The notes beneath the pieces were generated by a model, which ran no database searches, was not told where the DNA came from, and saw only the letters and a list, made by a program, of their open reading frames with translations. Shown here piece by piece: positions 12,653-24,837 of a stretch of DNA of 64,000 nt. Both the position numbers and the translations under genes were made by a program. The DNA is from Psilocybe azurescens (Eukaryota > Basidiomycota > Agaricomycetes > Agaricales > Agrocybaceae), in the NCBI GenBank assembly GCA_023853785.1, contig JAJIRX010000754.1:1-64000 (forward strand), in the 5' to 3' direction. Numbering within the stretch: the stretch's first letter is position 1; each line of letters begins with the position of its first letter.

Positions 12653-14600
12653 GTAAACCTTGTAAAGTAACTAGAGACATTTTGACCGTCAATGATGAAT
12701 TAGTATTTCTGTGCTGTTTTCAAGTGACTGCTTGTTATTAAAGATTCAAAATGCGTTATTGATGTGTTTACGGGGTACACAAAGAGAAGGTGCAACTGGC
12801 CCCCGCATTATATTCCAAACTAACTTTGAATTGCTATGAGTTGAGACAGTTGAATGATAGAAAGCGGCCGGTGCCGTGCGTTGTTATGCGCTCCACTTTA
12901 TTTGGGAATAATTTTGGAACTATTTCATATTGAGATTCACCCATGTATACTAAAATATGAGCAACAGACGCGGGCAGACATAGTAGACAACGACAATGAC
13001 GGGCGCCCGACATATTCCCGAACTGGATGGCGTCTCGTTTCCGAAAGTTACGGCAGCCTATGGTGTAATCTAAATTTCTGTGGCAACCGCTTTCTGTTCC
13101 ATCCCAATTCCCAGATTCTGGATTTCACCTGCGGCACCGGTGGCAAATAATTGAAAACCCTACGGAGTCCGCCACACAAATTTCTGGGTCATCCATCACC
13201 ATACCCACACCGGCTGCCGATATTCAATTTATGAAAGTCTTCCGGCATCCGCTGAGCATAAAACCGGTTGCTGATTCACAGTTCCAGTGGCGGCGACTAA
13301 TGATCAATTCAAGCAGCTCCCCGGTTGCCAATCTTAATTTTGGAGACCAGAACGGCTCCATTATATATATACAGGTTATGGAGCCGGCTCTAGGGGCGAG
13401 GCAGTAAATAGAAGGCGGGACGGCAGCCGCTCAATATTTACATACCGCAGCACCCGTGGTGCTTCAGATGAAGCCCGGCGAGCAAGTCAATGCGGCCCCG
13501 ATTCCATCCAATCTCATTCAAATTTCAATTGATTTGCCAAGTGAGCTGCATAACAAATATGTATTGGATATGTAGAGCATTTTAAGATATGCGGAAGCCG
13601 TACTGCACTTCAACACCCTCGTGGCGGAGGCCGTACTAGAAACTGCATAAATTGAGGAACCATTTTACCATCTGTTTTACTGCAATCTCTCAAACGAGCA
13701 TTCATGCTAGACAAATGACGAGTACGAATTCTGTTTTATATTTTATTTACCTCAATCGGACCTCCGCCCCTTCCCCTGCCAATTCTCCCCACAATTCATC
13801 CTAAATTGGTATACCAGGGATGGTAAAAGTGTCCAGAATGGGATGAAAGTACCCAACAGAAAGTGCATTAGAATGACGGGAGCCGACGCCAGATTTGCTG
13901 AAAACCGGCTGCCGAAATCAAAATCGCCCCGCAGGGGCGAGGTGTGCCAGGGTGCAGTGTACCAGGGTGGTGTCCACTTGACACCGTACCTCACACGACA
14001 TTGTTGGGCCCTCGCTTGACACCGTGACGAGCACTACATAATTGCCTTTTCGCCGAGTCTCTTTCGGGCCGTGTGACACATCACATCATAATTAATTCAA
14101 ATTCCGTATGGTACGTAATTAGATCACTGTCCCATGTGTTTCCCAGTAATACACTATCATTGCTACATAGGGTAAGGTTGAATGCATCACCTACCTTACA
14201 GATCAAATCACTGTGCATGAGGTTTATCCATCACTGCCATCTTTTCAGCACCTAGGATCACCTCCAAAAATCTCTATTTATAATGCTATGCTATCTGACA
14301 TATAATTGCAACAAGTTTGAAGCATTTGCATTCACGAGAACTTTAAAGATAAAGGAATTAGTGCGGGGCATCCGTGAGATTGCTTAGAAATCACGGCATG
14401 TTCGGCAAATTTACCTGGTATTTCAGGGATCTATGCCTATTCCTTGTAAAAACTGCCTGTATAAATTACAATACACGTTCCTATAATTAATTTCTATGTA
14501 TGGATACAAAAAAAATTAAAGAATTTCATTCAGATCTTGCTCTACAGTGCAAATGGACAACTAAGGGGTTGGCCAGGTTCAGGGTTGGATACAGTATATA
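12653..14600. other. Gene-free stretch
   Basis: No coding sequence I can defend on either strand. The first kilobase has scattered GC-rich words (for example GGGCGCCC near 13003). From about 14000 on, the sequence becomes AT-rich and CpG-poor and leads into the transposon-dense block. Confidence 0.5.
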
Positions 14601-14815
14601 CAGTGAGGGACAAAACTGTTCAAATGATTTTTGAAGTTGGACTGTTCCAAGAATAACTCAAGAATAACTCAACCAAAAAGTTCAAACTTTACACAGTGGT
14701 AGAGCACCATGTGACTAACATGTTCCAATTTATTTCATTATGTAATATTAATTCCTTCCCACACTATTCATATTTTACTAGCACAAGTCCATTTGAACGG
14801 TTTTGTCCCTCTCAT
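14601..14815 (+). repeat. Left terminal inverted repeat of Tc1/mariner element
   Basis: About 215 bp, imperfectly complementary to 15990-16205. The arm begins AGGGACAAAACTGTTCAAAT and ends with the reverse complement of that word (ATTTGAACGGTTTTGTCCCT), so each arm is itself bounded by inverted copies. Confidence 0.9.
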
Positions 14816-14843
14816 GTTATATGTAAAACAATATTCTAATATT

Positions 14844-15850
14844 CTAGTACTTGGTATAGCCTCCTTTTGCCTGCAATACAGCCTGAACCCTTCTAGGCAT
14901 ACTCACTATCAGATTTTGACAGAGGCTGGAATATCATTCCACTCCTTTTGTACTCTCTCCCACAATTCTGTAATTCCAGATGCTGGCCTATCATACTCTC
15001 CAAGTCTAGTTTTGAGGTGATGCCAAAGGTGTTCAATTGGATTGAGGTCTGCTGATTGAGGAGGACACTTCATAACTTCTAAACCACTGTCTTTGAGCCA
15101 GTTCTGGGCCTTCTTGCTCTTGTGTTTGGGATTATTATCCTGCTGAAAAAGTATATCTGTGGGCTTTTTCTGTAATATCTGATTGATTCTTGAAGTTCAT
15201 CATCCAGAATGCTGATAAAAGATCAGCATCCATTCTCCTATCAATCTTGGTTGTTTATCCAGGTCTTTCCCAGAACATACAACCCCAGATCATCAGAGAA
15301 CCTCCTCCAAACTTGACTGTCCTCTGTACTAGCCTGTCACTCAACCCCTTTTCTGGCTTTTTCCACACCCATTTCTTCCCATCTGACCTCAAATGATTGA
15401 TGTTGATCTCATCTGACCATGTAACCCTCTTCCAGGCCTCCACTGTCCAGTCTTTGTGTGCTTCTGCAAAGTCCATTCTAAGCCCCTATGTCTTTTAGAG
15501 ACAAAAAGTCATTGTTGCTTGGTTACAGCCTTCATCTCGGTGCTCCTGAGTGCTCTCCATACAGTCTTCACAGAAAAGTATGTGTTGGTCATTTCTTGCA
15601 AGGTTTTGGCAACCTCAGTGGCATTTTCAACCTTCTGAGAAATGACAAGACAAATAGCATATTGAATATCAGCAGATGAAAGTTTGCATGGACAGCCTCC
15701 AGTGGATTTGGAAAGTGTTGAGCAATGTTTGGAGTGAATATTTGATATAGAACCAACACTTATACCAGTGGTGGTGGAGATAGCATGACTTGACTGGCCT
15801 TTGTCAAGCAGTTCAAGAACACAATTGCATTGAGCAGAAGTGAGTGATCA
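14844..15850 (-). CDS. Tc1/mariner-type DDE transposase
   Basis: Read from about 15850 to the stop at 14844. The N-terminal part contains helix-turn-helix type sequence (ELLDKGQSSHAISTTTGIS, then IQYAICLVISQ). The catalytic part shows WSDE for the first Asp (about 15415), the family block KFGGGSLMIWGCMFWE (about 15290), FQQDNNPKH for the second Asp (about 15140) and SADLNPIEHLWHHLK with the final Glu (about 15040). It ends with GGYTKY, as many fungal Tc1-like transposases do. The frame is not fully continuous (about 15255-15476 is the longest open piece), and a first ATG could not be fixed. Very low CpG content fits a methylated or mutated region. Confidence 0.85.
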
Positions 15851-15989
15851 CATGAGTGTTTGAGTGAGAATTTAATGTGGAGAATAGTGCAAACTTGGAC
15901 AGAGTATATATACACATTTTGAATAAGTCACATGATTTTATTTGTACTTATTTGCTTTAATTAAACAAAGTCATGTGCTTGGTATACAT

Positions 15990-16205
15990 ATGAAAGGGAC
16001 AAAACTGTTCAAATGTACTTGTGGTAGTAAAATATTAATAATGTGGGAAGAAATTGAGAGTACATAATAAAACAAGTTGGAAAATGTTAGTCACATGATA
16101 ATTTACCACTGTGCAAAGTTTGAACTTGTTTGGTTCTGTTGTTCTTGAGTTATTCAAGGGACAGTCCAACTTCAAAAATCATTTGAACAGTTTTGTCCCT
16201 CACTG
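15990..16205 (-). repeat. Right terminal inverted repeat of Tc1/mariner element
   Basis: Mirror of 14601-14815. The inner border is AGGGACAAAACTGTTCAAAT at about 15997 and the outer border is CAGTTTTGTCCCTCACTG at 16205. Confidence 0.9.
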
Positions 16206-16207
16206 TA

Positions 16208-17389
16208 TAAAAGTTCTGTAAGAAGTCAACTAATTTTTATTTCATTCTTATGCACATTTATTTCAACACTCTACTAGTGTGACAAGTATGATATAGATCA
16301 AATTTAATTCTCACTTGATTCTAAGTTTGCATTAAGAATCTATCTCAACTCATTTTCTAAAGCAAATTTGAACTACTTAGATCTGAGAGATAATTTGTAA
16401 AAATTGATTTTACAAGGCATAAATTAATTTACTTGTAAAACATGTTATTATTGTAAGATATTCTTATCTTTATACTTTAGCTAACTTAGTTTGCTTAGTT
16501 ATTTTAAATAGAGATTGAGAATTTAGTTACTTGAAAAATATCTTTTGGTGGCACAAACTTTGTTTAAATTTACCACATACATTAAGTTGAGATAAATTCT
16601 TAGTGCAAATATTAGAATCAGTTGTAGATTTCATTTTAATTCTGCTCAGGTATAAATCCTCAGAGTTGACTATATTCATTAGTTTCATCATTTATATTAT
16701 GATTTGTTTTTCAAATTTGTAAGCCAACAGTGTCTACTAATTGCCTTGGCACATGCAGTAGACATAGGTATGCATATGCTACCTTCTGTCTGTCAATCAG
16801 GTATGGTGTAATGGCTAATATTTCTGCCTTTCAAATATTTTGTTAAGTGTGTGGCAGCTCAGGATTCAATTCCCTGTACTCAAATCTTTTCTTTATTCTT
16901 CTTTTTTACAAAATAGGTTTCTATCTCCTGTAGTCTTTGATTTATCCCTCTTTTAATACTTGCAGTCACAAAAAGTAATAATAAACATGTGACTCATTGA
17001 ATCACAGTTGTGATGGTTCAAATTTTAATTTACACTTTACTACACATTGCCTCCTGATAATAAATTTTCAAATGGCTCAAAAAAACCTTTCACATCCAAC
17101 ATGGCTTTCAAAAAAACAGTTCTTTGGGATGGTTGCAGCAAGCATGTCCATATATAAAGCATCCATCACTGTGAGAATTTCACCACCATCTGGATACTGC
17201 ATCATAAATAATACCATGTGACTGGTTCTACTTCAAATCTTCCTTGCTCTGGCTGGCCCCAGTGTTGTCAGTAATTGCACCTGATGTGCTGTAGTTTGAA
17301 CAGCAAGAAATGAATGAGATAAACCTTTCTAGAAAATTACAAACACAATAGCATATCCAATCAGTACAAACACTGTTGACAATATTTTA
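16208..17389. other. AT-rich, gene-free
   Basis: Strongly AT-rich, nearly free of CpG, and without a supportable open frame apart from the tRNA-like stretch at about 16797. Confidence 0.5.
16797..16881 (+). repeat. tRNA-like remnant (Glu-like)
   Basis: Has a D-arm-like box (TGGTGTAATGGCTAATATTT), a CTGCC...GGCAG stem enclosing TTTCAA (would be an anticodon TTC, Glu) and extra sequence that could be an intron, and a good T-arm (CAGGATTCAATTCCCTG, B-box like). The acceptor stem is not convincing. Probably a decayed tRNA gene or SINE head, not a working tRNA. Confidence 0.35.
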
Positions 17390-18060
17390 GCAGACAAAAG
17401 ACACTATTGGTGGGTTACCCCAAAGTTCCATACCCTAATTCAGCCCAGAGACTCAAAAGGTTGTACTGGGCTAGTTTATATCAGCATTTCTTATCTCAAG
17501 ATTGGCAATGCCTAATTTGGTCTGATGAATGCTATATTTATCTTAATAATAACCACAGAAAGATATATATTACCAGGTGAACTGATGAAGTATACAACAA
17601 GAATTGCCTTGTACCAATTTTCAGCAATTCTCTGTTTGTGTCATGGTCTGGGACTGTATTGTTCAAGAGAGAAAAGAATCATTTATTGTGCTTGAATATT
17701 CTGGAGGAAAAGGTGGAGGAATGAACACTGAGCACTATATTTCACAGGTCCTGAAGCCTGCAGTCGCTTCATTTTTTTTACAGAAATGAAAAGAAAACAT
17801 TGTAATTCCCCATTTAGGCATGATGGTGCATCTAGCTATTATAGCAAAACAACACAGAACTGGTTCTCAAAAATAAAAACCACCTATGTATATCACATCT
17901 GCCATCTTCTCCAGACATGAATTTTATTGAGCCAGTCTGGCATGAACTTAAAAGCTCATACAAGCTATTCTGCACCTGCCAAAACTGTCACTCAACTTAT
18001 CTCAGCTTTCAATGCTGCATGAAATGAGCTACTCATTTCAGACATTGACAGATATATAAA
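17390..18060 (+). pseudogene. Ruined mariner/Tc1-type transposase
   Basis: Conceptual translation in shifting frames shows RLKRLYWASLYQHFLSQDW, then LIWSDECYIYL (first catalytic Asp block), then SVCVMVWDCI and TEHYISQVLKP, then SPDMNFIEPVWHELKSS (third catalytic block). The order and spacing match DDE transposases of the Tc1/mariner group. Many stops (for example after KTL and in the region 17790-17860) show that it is dead. It lies in the same CpG-poor block as the element at 14601 but is only distantly similar to it. Confidence 0.75.
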
Positions 18061-18279
18061 AACTATAGAAATTTGTGTTCAGGCTGTTTTGGATACAAAA
18101 GGTGGATATATCAAGTATTAATTTGGCAGTTCTATTGTAGCATGTCTATTAAAGCTCTATATACATTTTTGAAAGATATTGTACATTTCTGTGTTCTCAA
18201 TTCTCAATTTCATCAAATAGACAAAACTGTATCAATGTTGAGTGACACATGTTTATTGTCACTTTTGTGACTGTAAGTA

Positions 18280-18470
18280 AATACTGAATTAATCCTGGTT
18301 TTATTGTACTGATCTAACCCTCAATATATCTCAAACAAAGTACTAATCCAACTCTCATTATTTCCTACCAAAGTACTGATCTGATCTCTGTTATGCTTTA
18401 TCAAGGTACTGATCTAACCCTCATTAGCCCTGGCCAAAGTACTGATCTAACCCTGCTTTTGCAATTTTCT
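18280..18470. repeat. Short tandem array, left flank of decayed LTR
   Basis: About five irregular units of roughly 35-50 bp sharing AAAGTACTGATCTAACCCT. The last unit ends AACCCTGCTTTTG. The array is the inverted counterpart of the one at 20575-20775. Confidence 0.75.
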
Positions 18471-18473
18471 AAC

Positions 18474-20482
18474 TGGATATTTTTAATCGGCTGCAGGGTG
18501 TCTTTGCAATTTCCCAATACACAACACCCAATCAAATATTTATTGATCAGTTTGATCTGTGAGGGTAAGTTAAGACTTATTACAATAACTAGTTTTAGAA
18601 AAGTACAGACTGAGGTGCTCACTCAAGAGTGATCACTAATAGCAGGAGAACATGTTAGACAGGCCCACAAGGCACTGAAATATCAAGAGTGATCTCTCAC
18701 AGTGAGGGTGATCACCAATATCAAGGGATTGCTTTTGGGGGCAAGTGCTCACAGGGCACTAATAATATCAAGGGTGATCTCTCGCAATAAGAGTAATCTC
18801 CAAATATCAAGAAGATTGCTTTTAGGGGTGAGTACATATGGGGCACTTAACAGATTGCTTTGTTCTTCTTGTAAAACCCAAAACTCAAAATATAAAACAC
18901 TATAAGCAATCACCCATATTATAACATAGTAGATCCTTAGTTCCTATAAGCAACTGGGCACACTAGTCCACAGTCCTTAGTTTACTATAGGCAACATCCT
19001 GAACAGTTAGATTTCTCTAACAGTTGTTCTTAGTTACTATGAGTGATCACTAGTCATATAGGGTTCCAACCTGTACTTAACAATCCCCAGGGCAGTGTTA
19101 CTATAGGCAATGTCCTGAACAGTTGGATTTCTCTGACAGTTGTCCCTAGTTACTATGAGCAATCACTAGCCATATAGGGTTCCAACCTGTACTTAACAAT
19201 CCCCAGGGCAGTCCATGGATGACTTATAAAAGCCTACTTATCAAGTCTAACAGACCTGATGTTGAATATACAATGGTGATCGCTTACAAAACCAGGTAGC
19301 GCCTAATTGCTTAAGGTGAACTGTAGTGTTCAATCTCTTATCACACAAATTGCTAGTCCTCAAGTATTAACACTTAAATTCTTATTCAGAGTAGATTCTG
19401 ATATAAAATCTGGAGTGTAGATTACTTGGTTCCTATTCTAAGATACAGGGCTATTTTTATAGACTAAATAGATACTTTGGCTTGTGATAATTGAAAGAGA
19501 CTAAGAGAAAAGAAAGAAAATGGGCTGTGTGCTGCCTAGCCTTTGCTGCACCAATTATAATAGTGGAAAGTACTAGTTTTCCTGGGCTACAACACTTATT
19601 TAAAGATAATATTGTTGTCCATGTGGCAGTACCTTCTTGGGTAGCAATCACCTGACTTATTTTATCAGATGGCTTGTAGCAAAGGGATGTCAGGACTAGA
19701 TTGCTTAGGGGTATATTTCCTAGGAAACTCTACCAAGGTTCCCAAGCACAGTTGCTATTGGTTTAGGACTTCCTGGAACAGCAGGTGCCCTTATCATGAG
19801 GCCAGTTACCTCTAGTATTGTGTGGTGATCACTGACTAGGCAATCCCTCACTCACATTGGCTGCATTGCAAATCACAAGTATTATGGTTGGATCTAGTAG
19901 ACTGCCATATGATGAGTTCTACACAAGATTCAATTGCCAATACATTCAGTCCATAGAGTGATCTCCCATGTGGGGCAGTGATGTCTGATCCCTGAGTGGA
20001 TGATTGCCTAATTTAGTGAATAGCCTTTGTGAGGTCTGGGAACAGGGATCGCTTTTGCTAATTAATAAGGCTTCCACCACTTGGTGATTGCTTGTAAGGG
20101 ACTGATGGGTGTTACCCCTTGTAAGATCCAAGGTCACTTCTTTTTTAGGAGTTCTTCCTTGTGCAGGACTAATAGCATTGTCAATGGTTTGGGTGATCAC
20201 CTCAGTTGCTCATTAGGGCTACTTTGATATCTGTGTAGGAAACTAAAGGTAGTCTTTGATTCATAGCACTGATTAATAGGCCATACTACCCCTTAGTTAG
20301 TTTGTAAGGTTTACTACACTTGTTGGCCCACTAGGAAGTGAAGCCTCAAAGCCTAATAATCTGGTGTGTCTTCTACCCTTCACTAATATAATATCCTAGC
20401 TTATTACAGATAACAATCACAAAAATAAGGGCCTCTGTGTCTCACTATGAATTGTAAGCTCAGACTGGTTTACACCTTTTCA
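18474..20482 (-). mobile_element. CpG-decayed solo LTR of the Gypsy family
   Basis: Reverse-orientation copy of the LTR seen at 43991 and 61433. It begins near 18474 (TGG...; CAATACACAACACCCAATCA is conserved) and ends ACACCTTTTCA at 20482. Landmarks such as ATAAGGGCCTCTGTGTCTCA and AACCTGTACTTAACAATCCC match the young LTRs, but CpG sites read TpG or CpA. The segment that is CGTGTGGCGATCGCCGG in the young LTR (reverse strand) is TGTGTGGTGATCACTGA here (about 19818). No internal coding sequence is attached, so it is a solo LTR or isolated fragment. No clear target duplication was found. Confidence 0.9.
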
Positions 20483-20574
20483 ATGGCTTGATTATTCTGG
20501 TCTTTAGCAGATTTATGAAGGATCTGTGTCTGGCTCTACAATCAATCAAAGAAGATCAATGGCTATATTCTAAA

Positions 20575-20775
20575 TATGGTAAGTAGGAAAAGCAGGGTTA
20601 AATCAGTAGTTTGAGATGTCAAAACTAGGATTAACTCAGTAGTTTAAAATGTCGAAAACAGGGTTGGGTCAGTAGTTTGAGACATTAAAAGGTTAACTCA
20701 GTAGTTTAAGATGGTAAAACCAGAGTTAGCTTAGTGGTTTTGAAAACTCAAAACCAGGGTTAAATCAAAGACCAC
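20575..20775. repeat. Short tandem array, right flank of decayed LTR
   Basis: Five or so units of about 35-40 bp sharing CAGGGTTAAATCAGTAGTTT. AAAAGCAGGGTTAAATCAGT is nearly the reverse complement of the unit next to the left end of the LTR (about 18440-18460). Confidence 0.75.
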
Positions 20776-20838
20776 AGAGGGTGAAAACATATTTTGGCTC
20801 TTTTTTGAGGAAGTAGGTATAATATGCTCGGATAAATA

Positions 20839-23258
20839 CTACAAAGGATGAGCGAGTGTTAAATTGTTCAAGAAAACTATCTGGTTCTGCCTAAATGTAT
20901 CCATCGTTATCGTTGTCGGAATAATCCCATCTAAAAACGTCAACATCTGAGGAGATTGCAGAGTGTATTGTGGCCAAAGAACGTTTCCGAACCCGTTCGG
21001 ATTCAGTGTATTCACAAAGCGTACGAGATAGTTTGTGAGCTCTTCGCCTCCGTATACGTTGAGGAGATCGGTGACGTGCATCTATTAAAAATTTGGTGAT
21101 ATGTATGCTGTGGATTTGCTTTTATCTCTCACCGCTCCTAGAATGGGAAGGGTCTTGAATCGTTTGCTGACTGTTAATTGATATTTGAATTTTGCAACTA
21201 CAGAACGAAAAGTAGATAAACGCACGGAATGCAAATATTGTTTGCTTCCCTGCCCTATTTTGGAGCAAAAACCGACGAGGGGCTTGGAATGTGAGATCCC
21301 CTTGAAGAGATGCCAGGCGTTTGAACTGAGAAGATAGAGCGTCCGTCACTCCAGTGTCATAGGGAGAACCTTGAGTCAAATCTGATGGATAGAGATTAGC
21401 AAGTTGAGATATTTCAGCGTCGGTGACACCGATTCCTCGTAAGAGAATATTCTGGACGTAATCTTGGAACTCTGATTCCGTGCTATTCATTTGAATCTCA
21501 ATTCAATCATCAGAAAATAAGGAATGGGAAGACATACGTGATATTGAGCGTCGAAAGTGAGAACAAGGTTCCCTCATCGTCGCAGTCACCTCAAAGTATC
21601 CGTTCAGTCGACAGCCATATTTGCAGGGAGATAGCTCACCAGATACGAAGGGAACATTGGCGATTATACCTTGTTGTACCAGTTTCTGGGGGTGGTCAGT
21701 CAAAAATACTCCATCGGCTCTGGGAGGCCAAGCCAGGTTTAATGACTGAATGAGGGCGAACTAAGCAAAGAAGATGCAGTGCATCATAATGGCACTTACT
21801 TGGAAGTCAAATATCCCGGGAGACTTGTCGATCGCGGCCTTGAGCACATCGAATGGAAGAGCACGCAAGCACTGCAGAGTGTCCGCCGAGCCTGTGCACC
21901 CAGTTTCCTCGACTATAGTATCGTACAGAGCTTGCCCTTCGGTGATATCACCGACAGGTAGAAAAGATCCGGATTCCATAAATGCCGCTCGGAAGAGGCC
22001 TTCACTATTTCCATTGTTTGCGATTAAATGAAGGCCGACAGAGATAGCTCCTGCTGACTCCCCCCATCTATTCCGGTGTCTTTAACTCCGAAAAATGAGT
22101 ACTTTAAATTAGCGCTTACATAGTGACCTTGGTCGGATCTCCACCGAATGCACCAATGTATTTCTGAATCCACCGCATGGCCTGTCGCTCTTGGTTACAG
22201 CATGAAGAGCGCAAACGATCAAGTTAAGAGACAATCTTACGATCCTGTAGGCCTAAATTTCCGACGCCTGCTGCCTGGACTTCTTTACTAGCAAGAAATC
22301 CAAAACCTATCAATGAATAATGAGTAGACATACATTGTCTATTAAGCATGCAAAACGACAGACCGGTAAGCCTATGTAGTATGATAAGCTCGAAGAATTA
22401 GAAGAAGAGAAACTGACATGCCTATAGTTAATACTTGCGTATATAACAGGCATTCCAAGAAGGATAGAACGGTCAACAATGACGCTCCCGTCGTACCTTA
22501 AAAAAATGGTTTAGTTTAATATATGACCTTGTAAATGGGCTGCATTAGTCTCACAAAGGAAATGATGCTGTCCCTCTCTCGAAACCACCTAGACAAACGA
22601 TTGACCTAGAGCAAAAGGTAGCATGTACGAAATCAACTCGAACCTCCATAGATCCACTATATAAATAATTATTAAAAAGGGATAATCAGTGGATTCAGGC
22701 TTAAGACACGTACAAGAACAACAGGTAATTTTGATCTCGAAGTGGCTGTGGATGGTGCCACGATGTTGATAGTTAAACCTCCAAAAAGAAAGGTTAGTAA
22801 GTATTAAACACCTCTCTCTCGATGGGTCTTGTCCCTTACAGTCCTCAGAATCCGGAAATATAGCATCGATCCCCAAGTTAGTGATCATGTCGATGGTTTC
22901 CGAAGCGAGTCCAGGAGGAAGAGGTAGCCCAGTGTTCTGTTGAGGGCATGCAGGCCCGAATGCAGTCGCCAGATGTGTGCCATTGTACGGGAGGTTGGCA
23001 ACAGGGAGTCTCAGACGTAAATCTCCCACCCTTCAGTTTAATGTAAGCTGCTAAACAATATCTGTCATTACACTCTACGTACGGAGGCTGAGCGTAAGGG
23101 ATACCCAAGAACTGTGAAACGGTCCCTAGTGAAGTTCCCGTGAATGTCCCTGAATCAAGCTTAACCGAAGGTCCGAGCAGGGCCTTTGCATCTGCTACGC
23201 TCCAGGCCCCAGCCGTAAGGAAGAGTAACGCTTGTAGGCACCGATGTGTGATGTTCAT
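20839..23258 (-). CDS. Secreted carboxylesterase/lipase (type B)
   Basis: Serine hydrolase of the alpha/beta-hydrolase fold (fungal carboxylesterase/lipase, Candida rugosa lipase-like family), acting on ester bonds outside the cell. The start at 23258 gives a signal peptide (MNITHRCLQALLFLTAGAWS). Family landmarks in order: VSQFLGIPYAQPP; FGPACPQQN; SEDC spliced to LTINIVAPST (intron about 22796-22841, GTAAG to GGAG); GGDPTKVT spliced to IWGESAGAISV (intron with GTAAGC at about 22120; nucleophile Ser codon near 22055); FLVSGEL-like region about 21640; and HVTDLLNVYGG (catalytic His block, about 21070). The last exon ends THAHPL-like at the stop at 20839 (LNNLTLAHPL). At least eight introns split it. 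No frame break is needed in the parts I checked, so it looks functional. It sits at the border between the AT-rich repeat block and the gene island. Confidence 0.92.
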
Positions 23259-23361
23259 GTAGGTATGAGAGTCTGAAAGACCGAGCAGCGATACTTCGCA
23301 GAGGTGTTATATAGAACGAAAAACGTTTAAAATAAGGATACCTGATCATGACGACGGTCAC

Positions 23362-24758
23362 TCAGATAAATTCATCGCAGTGCACTTTAGGAGGGCCGTC
23401 ACAGGGTCTCTGACCACAAGGTAATTAAGACAGGCTTTCCTACGCAGTCTGTCAAAACCTCGGCGCGCGTGTGTGGTGGGGCTATATCTAGGGTATTCCA
23501 GGAGAGGATATCGAGGTGGTCTTCTTGTGCAGATGTTTTCGCATCAAAACTCCCATGTAGAAGCCAGAGAGAGACCAGTCCGGTGATCGATAATCATTGC
23601 GAGGTCATCCAAGTGTCAAGCGACTCAAAAGTACCCAGATATCTCACGATTATTTCAAGCATTCTCCAGCGTAGCACACATTTCGGGTCGTGGTAGAGTG
23701 AGAAAATGATTTCAGGCATTCTGAGATCAGAATGCGCTTTGAGATCAACGGAATGTTCGGAGGAGCGTATTATCTGGGTGAGTTGTACAGGTAAGATTCT
23801 AGGAAACAACAAAAGGAAGGACAACACATACTCGAGAGGACATGGTTGAGAGTGAGTGACCGTAAAACAAAAACCGTGTGCGTGGTAACAGGTGACCGGC
23901 CGGCCGATGACCTCCCAAGTCACAGCGAGACCGCTTAGAAGTCAAAACCTAAAACACCACAGCATACATAGATTGTATCAGAGGATATTGCTCCCCATGT
24001 AGACTCTAGAGCCTACCAGTGCTGTTGCAGCGTAAATACTGTAAGGCCCGGGGCTTGGAAGTCTCGTAGGTGTTAATCATTGGTGTATATTGGTCGTTCC
24101 TAATGCTTCGACACTGTTTAGACTGCCTCTTCTCAGGCATCTCAGTCTGGTCTTTCCGTGCTCTGGAACTGGTCATCGTATCTTCTAGTTCCCGTGGAAG
24201 TCCCTTTCGCGAACGAAAACATACCGCAGACCGACAAAAGCTAAGAATAACCAACAAAGGCGGCTCTGCAACGCTCGACAAAACTGATCCTTTTGGAAAG
24301 CCGAAAAATTTGACCTCGGTTTTTCGATTGCAGACTTCGATACCTATGCAATGACAGAGGCGATTAAACTAGCTCAAACATTCTAGAAAGATCATATGAC
24401 TCTTGGTCAAGTTGCAATATCCGATTAGGTTGCAATGGACTGGTAGTACACAGAAAGAAAGGGTGCCAGTGTTGAGCCATGCAAATACGAGCAATTACGC
24501 ACTGTGGAAGTCCATCTCCTTCCAGGACCTGAGCCTACATCTCGGTGTAAATGCGTAATTTCAAGTTAGCGAAGAAAGTCGATACTGACATTGGAAGATA
24601 TCAGGCAGAGACATGGAGTAATACGTGGCATCAGTTTTCTGTCGAGACACGCAGAAATGGCTGCCAGTCGCGCTGCATTCTAGTACTTGTGAGGTGAAGT
24701 AAAGCACATTCTGAAGAAACTTCGTTGAACGGCGGAACACGCCGGCTTTGTAGTCCTG
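23362..24758. other. Intergenic, no gene seen
   Basis: Between the esterase start and the helicase element. Short open frames on both strands (for example 23594-23923 minus) lack recognisable domains or codon patterns. It presumably contains the esterase promoter at its left end. Confidence 0.5.
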
Positions 24759-24837
24759 TGTTTACCGCGCCCCCAAAACCGCGCTAGAAAAAGTTTATGT
24801 AATCTTCGGAGTTTCAAACCACGTCGCGTCAATATTG
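24759..24837 (+). repeat. Left terminal inverted repeat of helicase element
   Basis: 79 bp, near-perfect inverted match to 26608-26687, including CCGCGCTAGAAAAAGTTTAT and GTAATCTTCGGA. Confidence 0.92.

Larger units (their letters stand above)
14601..16205. mobile_element. Tc1/mariner transposon with long terminal inverted repeats
   Basis: Complete element of 1605 bp. It starts CAGTGAGGGACAAAACTGTT and ends with the exact reverse complement, with the TA target duplication at 14599-14600 and 16206-16207. The outer 45 bp of each end match almost perfectly, and the imperfect inverted repeats continue for about 215 bp. A transposase is encoded on the minus strand inside. Confidence 0.95.

Noticed and set aside
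18300..18460. Interstitial telomere repeat (CTAACCCT)
   Set aside because: The word occurs once per 35-50-bp unit and never in perfect tandem.
20839..23258. Cholinesterase or other animal-type esterase
   Set aside because: Signal peptide, PACPQQ and HVTDLLNVYGG blocks fit the fungal secreted type-B carboxylesterase/lipase group better.
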